Assembly (NCBI GenBank): GCA_001604065.1
Contig: LVAO01000006.1
Location: forward strand, 186,001 to 250,000
DNA length: 64,000 bases
Source: Clostridiales bacterium Firm_09
Lineage (GTDB): Bacteria; Bacillota; Clostridia; Christensenellales; DTU072
Direction: 5' to 3'
The notes beneath the pieces were generated by a model. It made no database searches, was not told the origin of the DNA, and was given only the letters and a program-made list of their open reading frames with translations. Position 1 is the stretch's first letter; every line of letters begins with the position of its first letter. The translations under genes and the position numbers were made by a program. This document shows, piece by piece, positions 45,321-54,731 of the stretch.

Positions 45321-46847
45321 TTATCTTGAGGTGAAACGTTCCGCATTCGCCCTCTCGTAAGCTTTTTTCAAACCGTAATAAACATCCTTGTAGGACTCAA
45401 AAAGCTTTTTGTATATTTGGTGATTATGGGTATTCGGAATGTATGTTTTGGTTACCTTAACAAACTTATTCGCATCAGAAAAACTTTTGACGACACCTAA
45501 TCCGATCAGCGCGATAATGGCTCCGCCCAATGCGCCTGCGTTGCGTGGGTTATCCAGAACGCCGAATTCTGTGTCGGTGATGTCGGCGATTATCTGCATC
45601 CATGCTTCGTCCAGAGCACCCCCTCCGATCACGCGGAAACTGGCGCATGAGAGCTTATAATCCTTTTTATAATTATCCAGAATCCATTTGAGATTGTAGC
45701 CGATGCCTTCATAAACGGCACGCATCAGATGCTCTCTTGTATGCTCCTGGTTGATGTTAAAAAGCGTTGCCCTGGTCGTTGTACTGCTGACGGGACAGCG
45801 CTCTCCGAGCATCCAGGGAGTGCAGATGAGATTATCGGAACCGGGCGGAATCCTTGTGATTTGCTCGTCCATATATTTGAAGATTCCGTCGCCGTATTTT
45901 TCGTGCTCCTTGCTGAAGAATTGCTTCATCAGCCACTCAATGTTGCTTCCCGCAGCCTCTGTGATGCCCGTAATCAGATTCATTTCGGGATCCGCGCTTT
46001 GGATGGCCGCCGCGCCGTTCTTGAATTTTGTTTGGTTTTTGGAAGTCGCGCAAACCCATGCCGAAGTACCAAGATAGATATGGATATCGCCGTCATTGGT
46101 CATACCGCTGCCGATAGCGGCACTCTGCACATCGTCGCATCCTCCAAAAACCGGCGTGCCAATAAGAAGACCCATTGCCTCCGCCGCTTCTTTTGTAAGT
46201 CCCTTGCCGATTTTGTCGGTAGATCGGACAAGAGGCGGCAGCTTGTTCATATCCATACCCGTCAGCCTGAGAACAGAAAGCCAGGTCTTTTTTTTGAGAT
46301 CCAAACCGTAAGAAGAAGCTCCCGACAGCTCCGCAACCATTTCACCGGTGCATTTATATTTCAGATACCCATTGACATCCAAAAAATATTTGGTACGATG
46401 ATAGACATCCGGCCGTTCTTCTTTGATCCATATCAGTTTTGCAATCACATCTTTGCCCATGATCGGCGTGCCGGCAAGCAGCGTAAAAAACTTTTTGCCT
46501 CCCAACTTCTTCATGATTGCGTCAGCCTGCTTTTGCGCTCGGCCATCCACCCAAGTAATATTGGGATACAGCACATTGCCGCTGCCATCGACAGGAATTA
46601 TACCCATCGCCTGTGTGGCGAAGATGACTCCCTTAACCTCTGCCGGGTCGATGCCTGTCTTGCTGAGAAGCTGGCGGCTGGCCGACGTGACACCCTCCCA
46701 GTATTCGTCGGGATTTTGCTCGACCCAGGCAGGATAGGGATAATAGGTTTTGTATGGAGCAACAGCGGTATCGATGATTTTACCGTTGAAATCCACCAGC
46801 ACGGCCTTATCCGAGCTCGTGCCCATATCGTGAGATATGATATACAT
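45321..46847 (-). CDS. FGGY family carbohydrate kinase
   Basis: This 508-residue kinase phosphorylates a ketose or polyol. The N-terminal ATPase-fold start is MYIISHDMGTSSDKAVLVDF, the substrate region has AWVEQNPDEYWEG and WVDGRAQKQAD, and the C-terminal half has GGCDDVQSAAIGSG, IYLGTSAWVC and RVIGGGALDEAWMQI. It is most like the xylulokinase group, but the sugar cannot be assigned. The ATG at 46847 has GGAGG 5 bases upstream; the frame runs 23 codons further without support. It follows the aminotransferase by 65 bases in the same operon. Confidence 0.92.
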   Translation of the reverse strand: MYIISHDMGTSSDKAVLVDFNGKIIDTAVAPYKTYYPYPAWVEQNPDEYWEGVTSASRQLLSKTGIDPAEVKGVIFATQAMGIIPVDGSGNVLYPNITWVDGRAQKQADAIMKKLGGKKFFTLLAGTPIMGKDVIAKLIWIKEERPDVYHRTKYFLDVNGYLKYKCTGEMVAELSGASSYGLDLKKKTWLSVLRLTGMDMNKLPPLVRSTDKIGKGLTKEAAEAMGLLIGTPVFGGCDDVQSAAIGSGMTNDGDIHIYLGTSAWVCATSKNQTKFKNGAAAIQSADPEMNLITGITEAAGSNIEWLMKQFFSKEHEKYGDGIFKYMDEQITRIPPGSDNLICTPWMLGERCPVSSTTTRATLFNINQEHTREHLMRAVYEGIGYNLKWILDNYKKDYKLSCASFRVIGGGALDEAWMQIIADITDTEFGVLDNPRNAGALGGAIIALIGLGVVKSFSDANKFVKVTKTYIPNTHNHQIYKKLFESYKDVYYGLKKAYERANAERFTSR

Positions 46848-46912
46848 TGCTTCCTCCGCAGAAATACATGCTATGCGGCGGTGTTTCTCCGCCGCATAAG
46901 TTGTAACAGAAT

Positions 46913-48406
46913 TCAAATGGCGCCTTTGTCCGTTCTGATAACGGTTGCAAAAACCTTGTCAAATTTGCCCAATGCTTCATCGATCACTTCGTCGGTATCG
47001 GCAAGTGATGTGTAGAGTCTGGATCCGGCAAGCGTGATGATGCCGTTCGCCATATACGCCGCTCCCATATGCTCCATTGCCACTTTACGCTCCATCACAT
47101 TCTGCTTGTGTTTGAGAATTTGCATAAGAGATTTTACTATATTGAAGGAGGAAGCATCAAAAGCCATTGCGCCCGAACACTCAAGATGAACGATGCTGCC
47201 CTGACTGTAAACAACATAAGGAAGCTTGTATTTCTCTTTGAGCGCCTTAAGCCCTGCCGCAAGTCTTTCTCCGGCAAGACCGGCTTTTACGCAGGCATTT
47301 GTTCTCTCGATTTCCTGGATGGTCAGGTATCCCGCAAGAGAGCTTAAGGGGTTCGCTGCGAGGGTGCCGCCGACATATGCCCTCTTTTTGCCTGTGGCAA
47401 GACCCGCAGCCATCAGCCCGGCATATTGCTTTTTGCCGCCGACACCGCCGGCCGCAGGATAACCGCCTGCGATAACTTTTCCGAATACGGTAAGGTCGGG
47501 AACTATATTGAAATAGCCCTGAGCGCCACCCAAGCCCAAACGGAAACCCGTGACAACCTCATCGAATATAAGAAGCGCACCGTATTTATCGCACAATTTG
47601 CGCACTCCCGCGTTATAATCAAAAGAAATCGGACGCGTGCCGCTCTCGGGGCCTACGGGTTCCAGAATCACCGCGGCGGTGCCGCCTCTCATTTTATTGA
47701 GAAACAGCATTTTTTCCATCATATCGAGATCGTTGGGTCTGACTTCGTCCGTAAGAGCATAACACTTGCCCGGTATGCCGTGCGACTCCAGGAACTGGCG
47801 GCTTCCGGGAATCTTAAGCCCGTATACCATCTGGTCCGACCAGCCATGGTAAGCGCCGCCGCATTTGATTACTCTCTTCTTTCCGGTAGCGATGCGCGCG
47901 ATGCGCAGAGATGCCATGACCGCTTCTGTTCCGGAGCCCAGCATGCGGAACATCTCGACATTGGGCATATGCTTGTTGATTTCTTTGGCAAGCAGCAGTT
48001 CGCTTTCGTGCAGGAGACCCGTAACCGGACCGCAATGGTCAAGATGCTTCTTGACTTCTTCTCTGATTTTGGGATAATTGGATCCCAGAACAGTCGGACC
48101 TCCTGCCTGCAGAAAATCAACGTATTTGTTGCCATCCACGTCGTACATATATGCGCCTTCGGCTTTTTCTATGGCAATCGGGAAGGGATAATTGAATGCC
48201 AGGTTGTGTTGGACACCGCCCGGAATATAGTTTTTGGCCTCTGTGGCAATTGCCTTTGATTTTGCACAATTGGTATCAAAATAGGTCAGAATCCTTTTTA
48301 ACTCATCGGGATTGATTTCCCAAATCGGTTGTTCTGTGAGATTCTTGAGTTCGGCATATATTCTTTCCGGCTCTTCCCACTTGCTGATGCTGTATTTTTG
48401 TTCCAT
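46913..48406 (-). CDS. Class III PLP-dependent aminotransferase (GSA-aminomutase-like)
   Basis: This 497-residue fold-type I enzyme has NYIPGGVQHNLAF and YMYDVDGNKYVDFLQAGG, then the pyridoxal site LGSGTEAVMASLRIAR, LIFDEVVTGFRLGLGGAQ and Lys310 in VFGKVIAGGYPAAGG. It resembles glutamate-1-semialdehyde aminomutase but is about 65 residues longer at the N-terminus. No other haem gene is near, and the operon is catabolic, so it more likely acts on an amino sugar, amino polyol or similar amine. It starts 9 bases after the giant lipoprotein stop and is followed by the kinase. Confidence 0.9.
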   Translation of the reverse strand: MEQKYSISKWEEPERIYAELKNLTEQPIWEINPDELKRILTYFDTNCAKSKAIATEAKNYIPGGVQHNLAFNYPFPIAIEKAEGAYMYDVDGNKYVDFLQAGGPTVLGSNYPKIREEVKKHLDHCGPVTGLLHESELLLAKEINKHMPNVEMFRMLGSGTEAVMASLRIARIATGKKRVIKCGGAYHGWSDQMVYGLKIPGSRQFLESHGIPGKCYALTDEVRPNDLDMMEKMLFLNKMRGGTAAVILEPVGPESGTRPISFDYNAGVRKLCDKYGALLIFDEVVTGFRLGLGGAQGYFNIVPDLTVFGKVIAGGYPAAGGVGGKKQYAGLMAAGLATGKKRAYVGGTLAANPLSSLAGYLTIQEIERTNACVKAGLAGERLAAGLKALKEKYKLPYVVYSQGSIVHLECSGAMAFDASSFNIVKSLMQILKHKQNVMERKVAMEHMGAAYMANGIITLAGSRLYTSLADTDEVIDEALGKFDKVFATVIRTDKGAI

Positions 48407-48415
48407 TTTAGCCTC

Positions 48416-51400
48416 CTAGTTGGGATAAATAGTAAATTGTATCGTATAGGTTCCAGAAATGCTGTAATTGGGAGATATCCTTGCGGTATAGGTGCCTGCA
48501 AGAGAAGGCGGACAATTGACCACCGTGGGCACACCGCCAATCATGACGGTCTTGGTGACAGTCTGGGTCTGACCATATTCATCCAGATAAGTATAAATGA
48601 TATCGCTCTGGCTGATTACTTCCTTCATATTATTGCTGTTGATGTAAGAAGCGGTGACGCCTTGTTCGGTGCCGTTCGCTATGAGGTTGCTGTAACCTGT
48701 AAAGCTGATATTTCCCGAAATCTGCAGGGGACGGATATAAAGCTTGCCCGGAATGTAATCAAAGATATAATAGCTGTTCTGATTGTTGCCTTGAACAAGC
48801 TCGTACGAAATGGTATAACCGAGTATTGCGCCCGTACCGTCAAAACGGACGTTTTCGGATGCCTCCGCGCCCGTCCGGAACAGACGGATCTGTATAACGT
48901 CATTGCCGACAAGCGGCGTGTCGTTGCCCTCATAGCCCAAAAAGTAATAACCCTTCTGCGAACCTTGATTGTAATCCGGATCGGATTGTTTGTAATATTT
49001 ATTGAAATCGTTGCCGATCAGTGTGATCAACTTGGGCATAATGGTCAGACTGCGCGAAGTATCCACCATTTCTTCATAATATTCGTTGGGGATTACCGTC
49101 ACTTTGATGGTATAGGTGCCGGGTACTCTGGGACAAACATCCGTCCAGACCGTACCGGCAGGACCGGGAACGCCGTAAACCCATTTTAATTCCGGAAGCT
49201 CAAAACCCGGAATGCCGGACTCCTCTACGGAGATGATGGGATTGAGATCTGTGCCGTAACGGGAAAAGATATTGATATATTCCAAAGTTGCCGTCAGCTT
49301 CTTATATGTCGTCACGAAGAAAGATACCGAAAAACCTTTGTAATTTACTTCGACCGGTCTTGTTTCATACGATAACGGACTTCCGATGGGGAAGGCACCG
49401 TTGTCATAAGATACCGAGACATCCGGATTGGTCATATAAATATAATCATAATAATAGCTGCCATCCGCCTCTTTGAAGATGCGTTTGAGCAATCCCCCGC
49501 GAAGGTCAATGTTCTGGCCGACCGTATAATGAACCTGACTGGGCTGTTCTATAAGCTGGATATTATCCAGCGTCCTGCCGGGTTCAAGATGCAGCCAGAC
49601 CTGGGTTGATCTGCCGCAATAAGTGATGGTGAGCAGACGCGAATAAATGATATTGCCCATAGCATCGCGATATGTGATGTTGGGATTATAGTTGATGTTT
49701 GCGGCAGTAATTTTCCTGCCGACCTGTGCCGTTTGCATATTTCCTTCGCCATCGGTATAGCGGTAAGTAACGGTGAGCGTAAAAGAAGTCAGATCCAGCG
49801 GTTGCCCATAGACAACGCTCAGCATCTTGCGTGAAATCCCGTCATAATCCGGATAATCGCCGAACAGCGGCTGCACATTGCCGCCTACCTCAATCTGCTG
49901 ATTGGTATCCACCGAAATAGACTGTATCGTGCCCGCAACAAGCTCTATCGTATAATCTCTTTTGAGTTTCTGGTGGACACCGTTCAGCACCACGGTTATT
50001 GTTCTGGCGTCATAATATGTACCCGGTGCAAGAACGAGATACGGATAAACGAAGCTCCATTTGCTGGAAGAAAAATCCGTTTCTTCCACAATGGTGCCGT
50101 CATTATAGAGAATCCGTATTTTGAGCCCGGTCAGATCAAACGAAGTATCCTCCCCGCTGATATAAAGCTGCTTGGGAAGCCTGATGATTTCTATGGAGCG
50201 TTCCCATCTTCCGATAACAGAAAGAGAATAGGAAACGCTGACACCGCGGTAACGGAAAATGATTTCCTGATTGCCTTTTTTGTTGCGGTCACATAAAATC
50301 AGCACATCTTCTTCGCTGCGTTCTTCAGCGGCATACTTGGCTTCTGCAAAAATGATGCCGGCCTGAGGCGCGCCGCTGCCAAGGTACAAGATCTTGTGAG
50401 ATCCGTCGGAATAAGCGAGATCAAAAGAAAATTCTTCAAACGACCTTTCAAAGACTGTAAAATCATCAAATACATTGGAGACAGGGGAATCCGAAATCGC
50501 AATGGAGGTTATCCTGGGCTCGGATTCGCCGTCGGTCACATAAACGGGCAGACTGGCAAAAGCCCCGTCCGCCTCAACAACAATCGCATAGGTCCCCTCT
50601 TCGGCGAACGTATACGGTTCTGAGGAAAGGAAAGAATAGACTTCTGCGCCGTCCTTGTAAAGGTAGACGGCATCGGAAGACAGCGTTTTTTGGGCAGATG
50701 CCCCGTTATTGTATTTGATAAAGGCTTTTACTGCCAGCCGGAGGGTGTTTTCGAAGAAACCTGCCGTATCTTCGCCGACAAGAAAATAATAGCTGTAATT
50801 CTGTATGAGTTCCATCTCAACCGGCACGATTGCAGAAACGCTGACGGTAATGACCTCACTCATGACGCCATCGATAGAAAACTGAAAAGAATGATTGCCG
50901 GGTTCTGTACACTTCTCTGAGTCCTGGACAGCCAGCTCATTTACAGAAAGGGGTTCCCATCCGTAGGCATTGCCAGCGGATTTTGTGAAGGCATATGTAA
51001 CATTGTGCGAAGAATCCATGATCCAGTTGGAGGGATTCGTCCAGCTGTCATAATCGATTGCGCCAACGGTAAGTTCGCCGTTGGACCAGTTGCGCGGATT
51101 CTCGTATTCTTCTTTGGTGACATCGCCGAATAAAAAGGTACCGTTATCATAAAAAACATTATATTTTATGAGTTCCGGACTGAGTATGTCGCCGACAAAA
51201 TAATTTCTGTTGACGATGGCGGTCACACTGGCACGCCCTAAAAACAATTTGATCGCTTTGCGAGAAGTGACACGGATGCCAATTTCCAACGGGGTCCAAC
51301 TTGAATTGGGATAATTTATTTTAATTGTGAAAACACCGATATCATTCAGGTTGACGTTAAGATTGCTGATCCCTGAGCAGGTTTTGTTGACAAGGCTGTT

Positions 51401-52621
51401 ATCCATCGGAACATTGAGAAGCTTCGTGCCGTCCTCAAAGAAAATCGTCACCCTGCCGGTGCCCCACTCTATAACATCACCCTGCACCATATCCGTTTCG
51501 CTGATGTCCGCTTCCGGCGTGCGGATGATATACTGCCTGGTTTCGTCCGAAGAGCTGTATTGGGGAAGTTCGACAACCGCCCCGGCCGGCACGGGATCGT
51601 TTTTGTACAAGGTGACAAAAGAATATCTGCCGCGGGAAGAAGGCATCCTGGTAATCTCCATTCCTGTGGCTGCGGGCTCTATCACTTTGATATTGAATGT
51701 GGCCAGACAGTTGAGATACTCTACTGTAACCGGAATCTCATCCCCGGCGGCATTGAACTGATAAACGAATGTTATGTCTTCAGGATTGATGGAAGCATAG
51801 TCGACAACCTCTTCTGTCCCGTTGTTATACACCACCGTGATCTTGAGTCCGGTGGGATCAAGAATCTCCGTATAACGCAGACCCGGATCAATTATAATGG
51901 CATCCTCAACGGATTTGCCGAGATTGAAATTATTGATATCCTGATTGAACTTCGGATTATTGTAGTAATATAGGCGTTTGACAGGCAGATTCTCTTTTTT
52001 GATAATGAGCTTCTCGACAGATTTTTCTACCACGTACAGATAAAATTTAGCGGTTTTGCCGCCATATGTGATTGTCAGTTCGTAGGGGTCTTCACGAGGA
52101 GGACAATTTGCAGGCGAATATCCGCTCACGAGATCCAAAGTAATAAAATTTTTCTTAAGAACAGAAAGACTCTCATAATTGACGCGGAGCGCAAGCTTTG
52201 AGAAATTGGGCTCCCCGCCTTCCACAACGCGGATCGGCCGGGCAATGGTCACTTTATCATTCTGATCCACTTCCACAACGTCGATGCTCTGGATGGACAA
52301 TGGAAGTACGGTCACCTGAATCTGCGCAGTAAAATTCTGGTAGGTAACCGTAATGGTCTGCACGCCTTCTTTGGTCGAATCATACCCGCTGATCATGTCC
52401 GCGGTAATATCCACCTTGCGGGTAAAATTATCGGCATACGTAACAACAATCTGGGCATTCCGCAAATCCAGCGCTTCGCTGTAATAATATTCTGTCTTGG
52501 CAAAGGATGCGATGGAAATACCCGTCGGCTCTTTGCCATACAGACCGTCTGTCGTACAGGCTGCCAGCATAGCCATCAGAGCCGCCAAAATAAACAATAG
52601 AAGAAATATCTTACATTTCAT
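48416..52621 (-). CDS. Large Big_3/MBG-repeat lipoprotein, first gene of the sugar operon
   Basis: This 1401-residue protein has a lipoprotein signal ending LAAC (Cys22). About ten Big_3-like beta repeats fill residues 32-1090 (for example EYYYSEALDLRNAQIVVTYADN), and MBG-like units fill about 1110-1401, with RYGTDLNPIISVEES and YYKQSDPDYNQ. No lectin-like, enzymatic or cell-wall sorting end is visible. The ATG at 52621 has GGGAG 5 bases upstream; the frame runs 29 codons further without support. The sigma-A-type promoter is 50 bases before it and the aminotransferase starts 9 bases after it, so a surface protein and a cytoplasmic pathway share one transcript. Confidence 0.9.
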   Translation of the reverse strand: MKCKIFLLLFILAALMAMLAACTTDGLYGKEPTGISIASFAKTEYYYSEALDLRNAQIVVTYADNFTRKVDITADMISGYDSTKEGVQTITVTYQNFTAQIQVTVLPLSIQSIDVVEVDQNDKVTIARPIRVVEGGEPNFSKLALRVNYESLSVLKKNFITLDLVSGYSPANCPPREDPYELTITYGGKTAKFYLYVVEKSVEKLIIKKENLPVKRLYYYNNPKFNQDINNFNLGKSVEDAIIIDPGLRYTEILDPTGLKITVVYNNGTEEVVDYASINPEDITFVYQFNAAGDEIPVTVEYLNCLATFNIKVIEPAATGMEITRMPSSRGRYSFVTLYKNDPVPAGAVVELPQYSSSDETRQYIIRTPEADISETDMVQGDVIEWGTGRVTIFFEDGTKLLNVPMDNSLVNKTCSGISNLNVNLNDIGVFTIKINYPNSSWTPLEIGIRVTSRKAIKLFLGRASVTAIVNRNYFVGDILSPELIKYNVFYDNGTFLFGDVTKEEYENPRNWSNGELTVGAIDYDSWTNPSNWIMDSSHNVTYAFTKSAGNAYGWEPLSVNELAVQDSEKCTEPGNHSFQFSIDGVMSEVITVSVSAIVPVEMELIQNYSYYFLVGEDTAGFFENTLRLAVKAFIKYNNGASAQKTLSSDAVYLYKDGAEVYSFLSSEPYTFAEEGTYAIVVEADGAFASLPVYVTDGESEPRITSIAISDSPVSNVFDDFTVFERSFEEFSFDLAYSDGSHKILYLGSGAPQAGIIFAEAKYAAEERSEEDVLILCDRNKKGNQEIIFRYRGVSVSYSLSVIGRWERSIEIIRLPKQLYISGEDTSFDLTGLKIRILYNDGTIVEETDFSSSKWSFVYPYLVLAPGTYYDARTITVVLNGVHQKLKRDYTIELVAGTIQSISVDTNQQIEVGGNVQPLFGDYPDYDGISRKMLSVVYGQPLDLTSFTLTVTYRYTDGEGNMQTAQVGRKITAANINYNPNITYRDAMGNIIYSRLLTITYCGRSTQVWLHLEPGRTLDNIQLIEQPSQVHYTVGQNIDLRGGLLKRIFKEADGSYYYDYIYMTNPDVSVSYDNGAFPIGSPLSYETRPVEVNYKGFSVSFFVTTYKKLTATLEYINIFSRYGTDLNPIISVEESGIPGFELPELKWVYGVPGPAGTVWTDVCPRVPGTYTIKVTVIPNEYYEEMVDTSRSLTIMPKLITLIGNDFNKYYKQSDPDYNQGSQKGYYFLGYEGNDTPLVGNDVIQIRLFRTGAEASENVRFDGTGAILGYTISYELVQGNNQNSYYIFDYIPGKLYIRPLQISGNISFTGYSNLIANGTEQGVTASYINSNNMKEVISQSDIIYTYLDEYGQTQTVTKTVMIGGVPTVVNCPPSLAGTYTARISPNYSISGTYTIQFTIYPN

Positions 52622-52672
52622 GTTCGCTCCCGGCATGACAGAGGGCACACTACGCCCGGAAATTATAGTTAC

Positions 52673-52701
52673 ATTATAAACTAAAATAAAAAGGGATGCA
52701 A
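52673..52701 (-). promoter_or_regulatory. Promoter of the lipoprotein/sugar operon
   Basis: TTGCAT (52696-52701) and a perfect TATAAT (52673-52678) are 17 bases apart on the minus strand. No terminator is seen between it and the glycosidase gene at 52773, so read-through from the upstream operon is possible. Confidence 0.75.
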
Positions 52702-52772
52702 GAAGCAAAAAAGGATTTGACCTATTTTTTACTTAACCTGCAAATTGCTTTATCCCGCACATCAATCCGTAT

Positions 52773-54731
52773 TCATGAAGCGCTTTCCGCCGGCTTGCAA
52801 AAGGAATCTGACGTCAGGCTGAAAAAACCGATATCGGCTTCCAGAGCAAAAGCTCCCGCTCCGCTCCAGCCTTGAAGAAGCGAACCGTCCTTATGGAAAG
52901 GCGAAAAGAACTCGACGGGAGTAAAATTCTTTTTTTCGGCATTGTATTCAAACCATCTCGTCAAAGGATACAGATATTCCATCCCGAATGTCTTTTTGGC
53001 ATAGGCATAAATTGCCGACCAGTACGGCCAATCCCCTCCGTTGTGATAATAATACGGATAACTGGATTTCGCAACGACCGCCTCCGGGAATTTATAGAAT
53101 GGATAGACCGACAGAACCCCGAAGTCACCGGCCTTCTGTTCGGCGTTGTTCTTGCTTTCCAGAATCTTCTCCATTTTTTCCAGCACGCTTCTTGCTCTTT
53201 CTTTATCCGCTATCCCGAACAAAACCGTGACGACAGTATCAATGGACAAATTGTCTTCTACAATGTTTTCATTTTTGTAGTTAATATAATAGCCCTTATT
53301 GGGATCCCAAAGTATGGTATTTATGGAATTCTTAACTTTTTCTGCACGTACGGCATAGGAAGAAGACACCGCTTCTCCGCGCTCTTTGGTAAGGATGGAC
53401 AATGCCTCAAGCGCTCTTGCATAAAGAGCTTCGTCATAGGTCACATAACCTTCCCGGAAGACGTTGTCACACCAATCTCTGCGGTTGTAAGGACCGCTTT
53501 TGTATAAAAGTCCCGTGCTGTCGGCGCATTCTGACAATTTTTCGATCACCATCATGGCGGCATCCAGAATAGTCTTTCTTCTCCAGGGAAGGCGGAGAAT
53601 GCCGGTATCCTTTGTGGCACGGATATAGTCAAAGAGCATCAACACAAAAAACGAAGGGCTGTCATAATGGTTGCCCCACCAGTTGCGGAAGTTATAGCGT
53701 ACCGCGGAAGGGCATTTGCCGTCCTTGTCGATGCCGCGCGCAAGCGTCAGAATTTCGTTCTTGACAAGCTCGGGTTTGTGCGGCAATACAGAAAGCATCG
53801 TCCAGTAGCTGTCGCGAAAATAAGTGCGCGCCGGCGACTGATAAACCAGTCCGGCCATGAAACCCTTGAATTCGCCTTTCTCTTTGTACATTGACAGCGC
53901 GCAATTATAGCAGCTATTATAGAATGATTTCAAAAAATCGCTGCTGCAAGCGTTTGGAGCGGGAAAAGATGCAATATAATTTTCGCTTTCCTGCATATGT
54001 TGGTTGAACTGGTCAAAACAGACGGATACATCGCATTCACTGAAGTCGCCCCTTGTTCCCATGCTGTGAACCAAACGCATGATGCTTGTTTTTCCCATCG
54101 GAGCATCGATTTCGCAGCTGTGCTGATTGACATAGAACCTGTTTCTCTCAAGCTGTCTGCCTTTTTGCGTCATTGCGACATCAATGTAACACTCGCCGAG
54201 AGGGTCACAACGGGACACGAATTTATCCGAAGAAGAATGGCTCCTGACAGACTTGCCGATTAGCTTTGCCACCGTGCCCGCCAGCGCTTTTCCTAAAGTT
54301 TTCAAAGAAAATCGGTCGATGAACAGCGCTTTGATATAGGAGGCGCCGTCTAGCTCGATATTGATTACATTTTTGAAACGGACGTCTTCTTTTCTGGGAG
54401 TCACCTCGTACTGTTGGAAAACCGCGTTGGTGCGGCTGTCCGCAAAGGTAATTATCCGGATGTCCGTATCGTAAGCGCTGAAGGTGACAATCTGACGTCT
54501 GCCTATCATTTCTACTGTTTTGGGTACCGTATAATCTATAATACGGTCACCGATTTGCAGAATTGAAGAAAAGGAAGCTATGAATTCCCATTTGTTGACG
54601 ACAGAATATCTGGTGATATTGCCCCGGCCGTCAAATTGCGCTGTCAGCAGATTGTTGGAAACATCGTAGAGGGTTTGAGAAATAAGGCGGTCCTGATGAA
54701 CAATCGCGCCGTGTCGGAATGTGGTAGTCAT
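52773..54731 (-). CDS. (alpha/alpha)6-barrel glycoside hydrolase, intracellular
   Basis: This 652-residue protein has an N-terminal beta-rich part (about 1-250) and a C-terminal six-hairpin barrel (about 265-640). Barrel motifs are ARTYFRDSYWTMLSVL, where the Asp is a candidate general acid, NRRDWCDNVFREGYVTYDEA, and YYYHNGGDWPYWSAIYAYAK. This layout occurs in GH63, GH37, GH78 and related enzymes; I cannot assign a family. No signal peptide is present, so it should act on imported oligosaccharides. It is the last gene of the eight-gene glycosidase operon and overlaps the Gfo/Idh gene by 4 bases. Confidence 0.78.
   Translation of the reverse strand: MTTTFRHGAIVHQDRLISQTLYDVSNNLLTAQFDGRGNITRYSVVNKWEFIASFSSILQIGDRIIDYTVPKTVEMIGRRQIVTFSAYDTDIRIITFADSRTNAVFQQYEVTPRKEDVRFKNVINIELDGASYIKALFIDRFSLKTLGKALAGTVAKLIGKSVRSHSSSDKFVSRCDPLGECYIDVAMTQKGRQLERNRFYVNQHSCEIDAPMGKTSIMRLVHSMGTRGDFSECDVSVCFDQFNQHMQESENYIASFPAPNACSSDFLKSFYNSCYNCALSMYKEKGEFKGFMAGLVYQSPARTYFRDSYWTMLSVLPHKPELVKNEILTLARGIDKDGKCPSAVRYNFRNWWGNHYDSPSFFVLMLFDYIRATKDTGILRLPWRRKTILDAAMMVIEKLSECADSTGLLYKSGPYNRRDWCDNVFREGYVTYDEALYARALEALSILTKERGEAVSSSYAVRAEKVKNSINTILWDPNKGYYINYKNENIVEDNLSIDTVVTVLFGIADKERARSVLEKMEKILESKNNAEQKAGDFGVLSVYPFYKFPEAVVAKSSYPYYYHNGGDWPYWSAIYAYAKKTFGMEYLYPLTRWFEYNAEKKNFTPVEFFSPFHKDGSLLQGWSGAGAFALEADIGFFSLTSDSFCKPAESAS

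Noticed and set aside
46913-48406. Assignment of the aminotransferase as hemL
   Set aside because: The PLP core is similar, but the protein is longer than HemL and lies in a sugar operon with no haem genes nearby.
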